5,554 bases of DNA from CAZKTS01 sp964555735 (GTDB lineage Bacteria > Actinomycetota > Acidimicrobiia > IMCC26256 > PALSA-555), in contig CAZKTS010000377.1 in the NCBI GenBank assembly GCA_964555735.1, forward strand, positions 1 to 5,554, read 5' to 3'. This document shows positions 4,170 to 5,554 of the stretch, one piece after another (within the stretch, counting starts at the first letter, position 1; every line of letters starts with the position of its first letter). A program made the translations under genes and the position numbers. Under the pieces are notes generated by a model. It worked only from the letters and a program-made list of their open reading frames with translations, had not been told where the DNA came from and did not search any database.

Positions 4170-5297
4170 ATGACCACGACGACGGTCGCCGAGCGCACGA
4201 GCGCCCCCACCGAGGGCGGAGACTTCGCGGCGCGCGTCGAGCACCTCCGTCACCGCGAGACCGGCGACGTCCGGGCGGCGCTCCAGCGGGCCCGTCGTGA
4301 GCAGCAGCGCTGGCACCTCGAGGAGCTCGCAGCCACTCGTGTGCTCGACGAGCGCGACGTCCTCGGCCGGATGCCAGATCCGTCGATCTCCAGCCGCACC
4401 GCGAAGGCGAACCGCGAGACCGCCCGCGCGCTCGAATCGTTGCCCGAGGTCGCCGCGGCCGCGGCACGTGGCGACCTCACCTGGGATCAGCTCCAGCCCG
4501 TCGCCCAGCTCGCGACTCCGGAGAGCGACGCCGAGTGGTCGGTGCGAGCGCGCACGGCCGCGCCCGCCGACCTCAACCGCATGGTGCGTCGCAACCGGCG
4601 CGTCACCGCGGCCGACGCCGAAGCGCGCCACGCCATGCACTCCGTCGTGTCCTGGCGCGACGCCGACGGGATGATGTCGGGCCGATGGCGGCTGCCCGAC
4701 GTCGACGGCGTGCTCGTCGAGAAGGTCCTCGAGCACATGGCCGAGCAACGTCGGCCGGCGCGCGGTGAACGGTGGGACTCGCTCGCGCACCGCAAGGCCG
4801 ACGCGCTGGTCGACCTGTTCACCAACTACGTCGACGTCGAGCCGACGGGTCGCTTCCGGATCGAGATCGTCGACGTGCGGATGCCCGACGGTTCAGCGTC
4901 GGCTGACTGCGAAGGTGTGGCGATCGCACCCGAGACCTCCGCCGCGCTCCGCCCGAACGCCAAGGTCCGCGAGTGCCGGATCGACGAGGCCGGCCGCCTC
5001 GTCACCACGCGGCGGCCCCGGCCGGCGCTCCCGCGCGACGTCGAACGCCACATCCGCCGGCGCGACCGGCAGTGCCGCGTCCCCGGCTGCACGGCTTCGC
5101 GCGGCCTGCAGATCCACCACCTCAACCCCCGCTGCTGGAACGGCGACACCACGGACGTGCGGGAGCTCGCTGCGGTGTGCCCGCAGCATCACCACTTTCT
5201 GGAACCGCACGGGCCCTACCGGCTCGTCGGCGATGCCGAGGATCCCGTCGGTCTCCGGCTCGTGCATCGCGACGACCCCGAGCGCGGCCCGCCCTGA
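4170..5297 (+). CDS. DUF222 (13E12-type) HNH endonuclease-like protein
   Basis: The 375-residue product has the usual architecture and length of actinobacterial DUF222-HNH proteins. The N-terminal DUF222 part (about 15-285) shows LESLPEVAAAAARGDLTWDQL (88-108), VAQLATPESDAEW (111-123), a GRWRLPDVDGVLVEKVLEHM segment (171-190) and HRKADALVDL (207-216). The C-terminal HNH domain (about 288-345) has zinc ligands Cys302, Cys307, Cys337 and nearby His, and the catalytic-type pair His316-His317. The canonical HNH Asn, five residues before Cys337, is Glu332. HNH domains cut or nick DNA using a metal; the biological role of this large family is not established, and relatives occur as multicopy repeats in actinobacteria. 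ATG at 4170 is the only in-frame start near the promoter. It lacks a usable ribosome binding site and is probably leaderless. The gene converges on the membrane-protein gene 70 bp beyond its stop. Confidence 0.9.
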   Translation: MTTTTVAERTSAPTEGGDFAARVEHLRHRETGDVRAALQRARREQQRWHLEELAATRVLDERDVLGRMPDPSISSRTAKANRETARALESLPEVAAAAARGDLTWDQLQPVAQLATPESDAEWSVRARTAAPADLNRMVRRNRRVTAADAEARHAMHSVVSWRDADGMMSGRWRLPDVDGVLVEKVLEHMAEQRRPARGERWDSLAHRKADALVDLFTNYVDVEPTGRFRIEIVDVRMPDGSASADCEGVAIAPETSAALRPNAKVRECRIDEAGRLVTTRRPRPALPRDVERHIRRRDRQCRVPGCTASRGLQIHHLNPRCWNGDTTDVRELAAVCPQHHHFLEPHGPYRLVGDAEDPVGLRLVHRDDPERGPP

Positions 5298-5303
5298 TCG
5301 CGA

Positions 5304-5319
5304 CGCGCCTCGCGGCGTG
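5304..5319. terminator. Possible bidirectional hairpin between convergent genes
   Basis: In the 70-bp gap between two convergent stop codons, 5304-5309 pairs with 5314-5319 (6 bp, one G-T wobble) around TCGC. It lacks a T tract on either side. The convergent position is the main argument for a terminator. Confidence 0.3.
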
Positions 5320-5367
5320 CCGTCACTTCCCCAGCAGCTCCTTGACAACTTCAGAGAGAGGCCGCGG

Positions 5368-5554
5368 TCACCGTGCCGCGATAGAGGCCTGCGACTGCTC
5401 GGTGGCCTGCTCTCGTGCGACGCCGTTGGCCATGAAGAGCAGCACGACCGCCAGCACGGGCGTGATCACCAAGCTCGCCACGAGCGCGACGTGCTGGTCG
5501 GCCGGGAACGGGTCGAGGTTGAGCGCGTGGTAGCCGAGATGCGGCAGCCACGCC
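5368..5554 (-). CDS. Small integral membrane protein, C-terminal part (5' end outside window)
   Basis: The minus-strand frame from the right edge to TGA at 5368-5370 encodes the last 61 residues of a protein that begins outside. It shows AWLPHLGYHALNLDPFPADQ (1-20 of the visible part), one clear hydrophobic membrane segment VALVASLVITPVLAVVLLFM (22-41), and a polar C-terminal tail with REQATEQSQ ending in AAR. The HL-YH-LNLDPFP-ADQ pattern followed by a hydrophobic helix resembles, from memory, the end of a family of small uncharacterised four-helix actinobacterial membrane proteins. No function is known to me. An alternative frame over the same bases (5351-5551) is Arg/Ala-rich without membrane character and looks like a shadow. 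The stop faces the HNH gene. Confidence 0.75.
   Translation of the reverse strand, partial: AWLPHLGYHALNLDPFPADQHVALVASLVITPVLAVVLLFMANGVAREQATEQSQASIAAR

Noticed and set aside
3897..4790. 297-residue minus-strand frame across the bL37-like and HNH genes
   Set aside because: Complement of two supported genes; no domain pattern recognised.
4009..5297. Idea that the bL37-like and HNH genes form one system with the peptidases
   Set aside because: Hairpins, separate candidate promoters and unrelated families argue for independent genes. No toxin-antitoxin or defence gene set is visible.
5342..5347. TTGACA on the plus strand, a perfect -35 hexamer
   Set aside because: No -10-like element at 16-18 bp (the 17-bp position reads CGGTCA), and it lies between two convergent stops with no plus-strand gene after it.
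5351..5551. 66-residue minus-strand frame, Arg/Ala-rich
   Set aside because: It overlaps the frame that encodes a membrane segment and a typical polar tail, and has shadow composition.

Overview
The window is a gene-dense stretch of a high-GC actinobacterial chromosome. Three things point there: a very small basic protein ending in an ANHGKKPN-type motif like actinobacterial ribosomal protein bL37, a DUF222/HNH (13E12-type) endonuclease gene, and secreted subtilases with Thr/Ser/Pro-rich low-complexity segments. An Acidimicrobiia-like genome is my guess from protein style; it is not demonstrated. No rRNA, tRNA, CRISPR array, insertion sequence or phage gene is visible.

Layout from left to right. 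The minus strand at 1-614 carries the N-terminal two thirds or so of a YchF/OLA1-like protein whose GTPase motifs are eroded; it runs off the left edge. It is divergent, across only 49 bp, from a SnoaL/NTF2-like protein on the plus strand (664-1113). That gene converges, with a 9-bp gap, on two tandem minus-strand genes for S8 (subtilisin-like) peptidases (1123-2463 and 2581-3840). Both peptidases have an export signal ending in a possible lipid-attachment Cys, a short I9-like propeptide and an intact Asp-His-Ser triad. A 168-bp divergent promoter region follows, then the 29-residue bL37-like gene (4009-4098, GTG start), a hairpin, and the DUF222/HNH gene (4170-5297). The HNH gene has no normal ribosome binding site and is probably leaderless, behind a possible DNA-damage promoter. 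A partial minus-strand membrane-protein gene (5368-5554) enters from the right edge.

Functionally the window looks like independent housekeeping and accessory genes, not one pathway. The two peptidases are the only clear paralogous unit and may be partly co-transcribed. I do not see a convincing new multi-gene system. The most interesting signals are the degenerate YchF paralogue, the promoter/leaderless arrangement of the HNH gene with its substituted HNH asparagine, the bL37-like microprotein, and helically phased repeats in the 49-bp divergent promoter.
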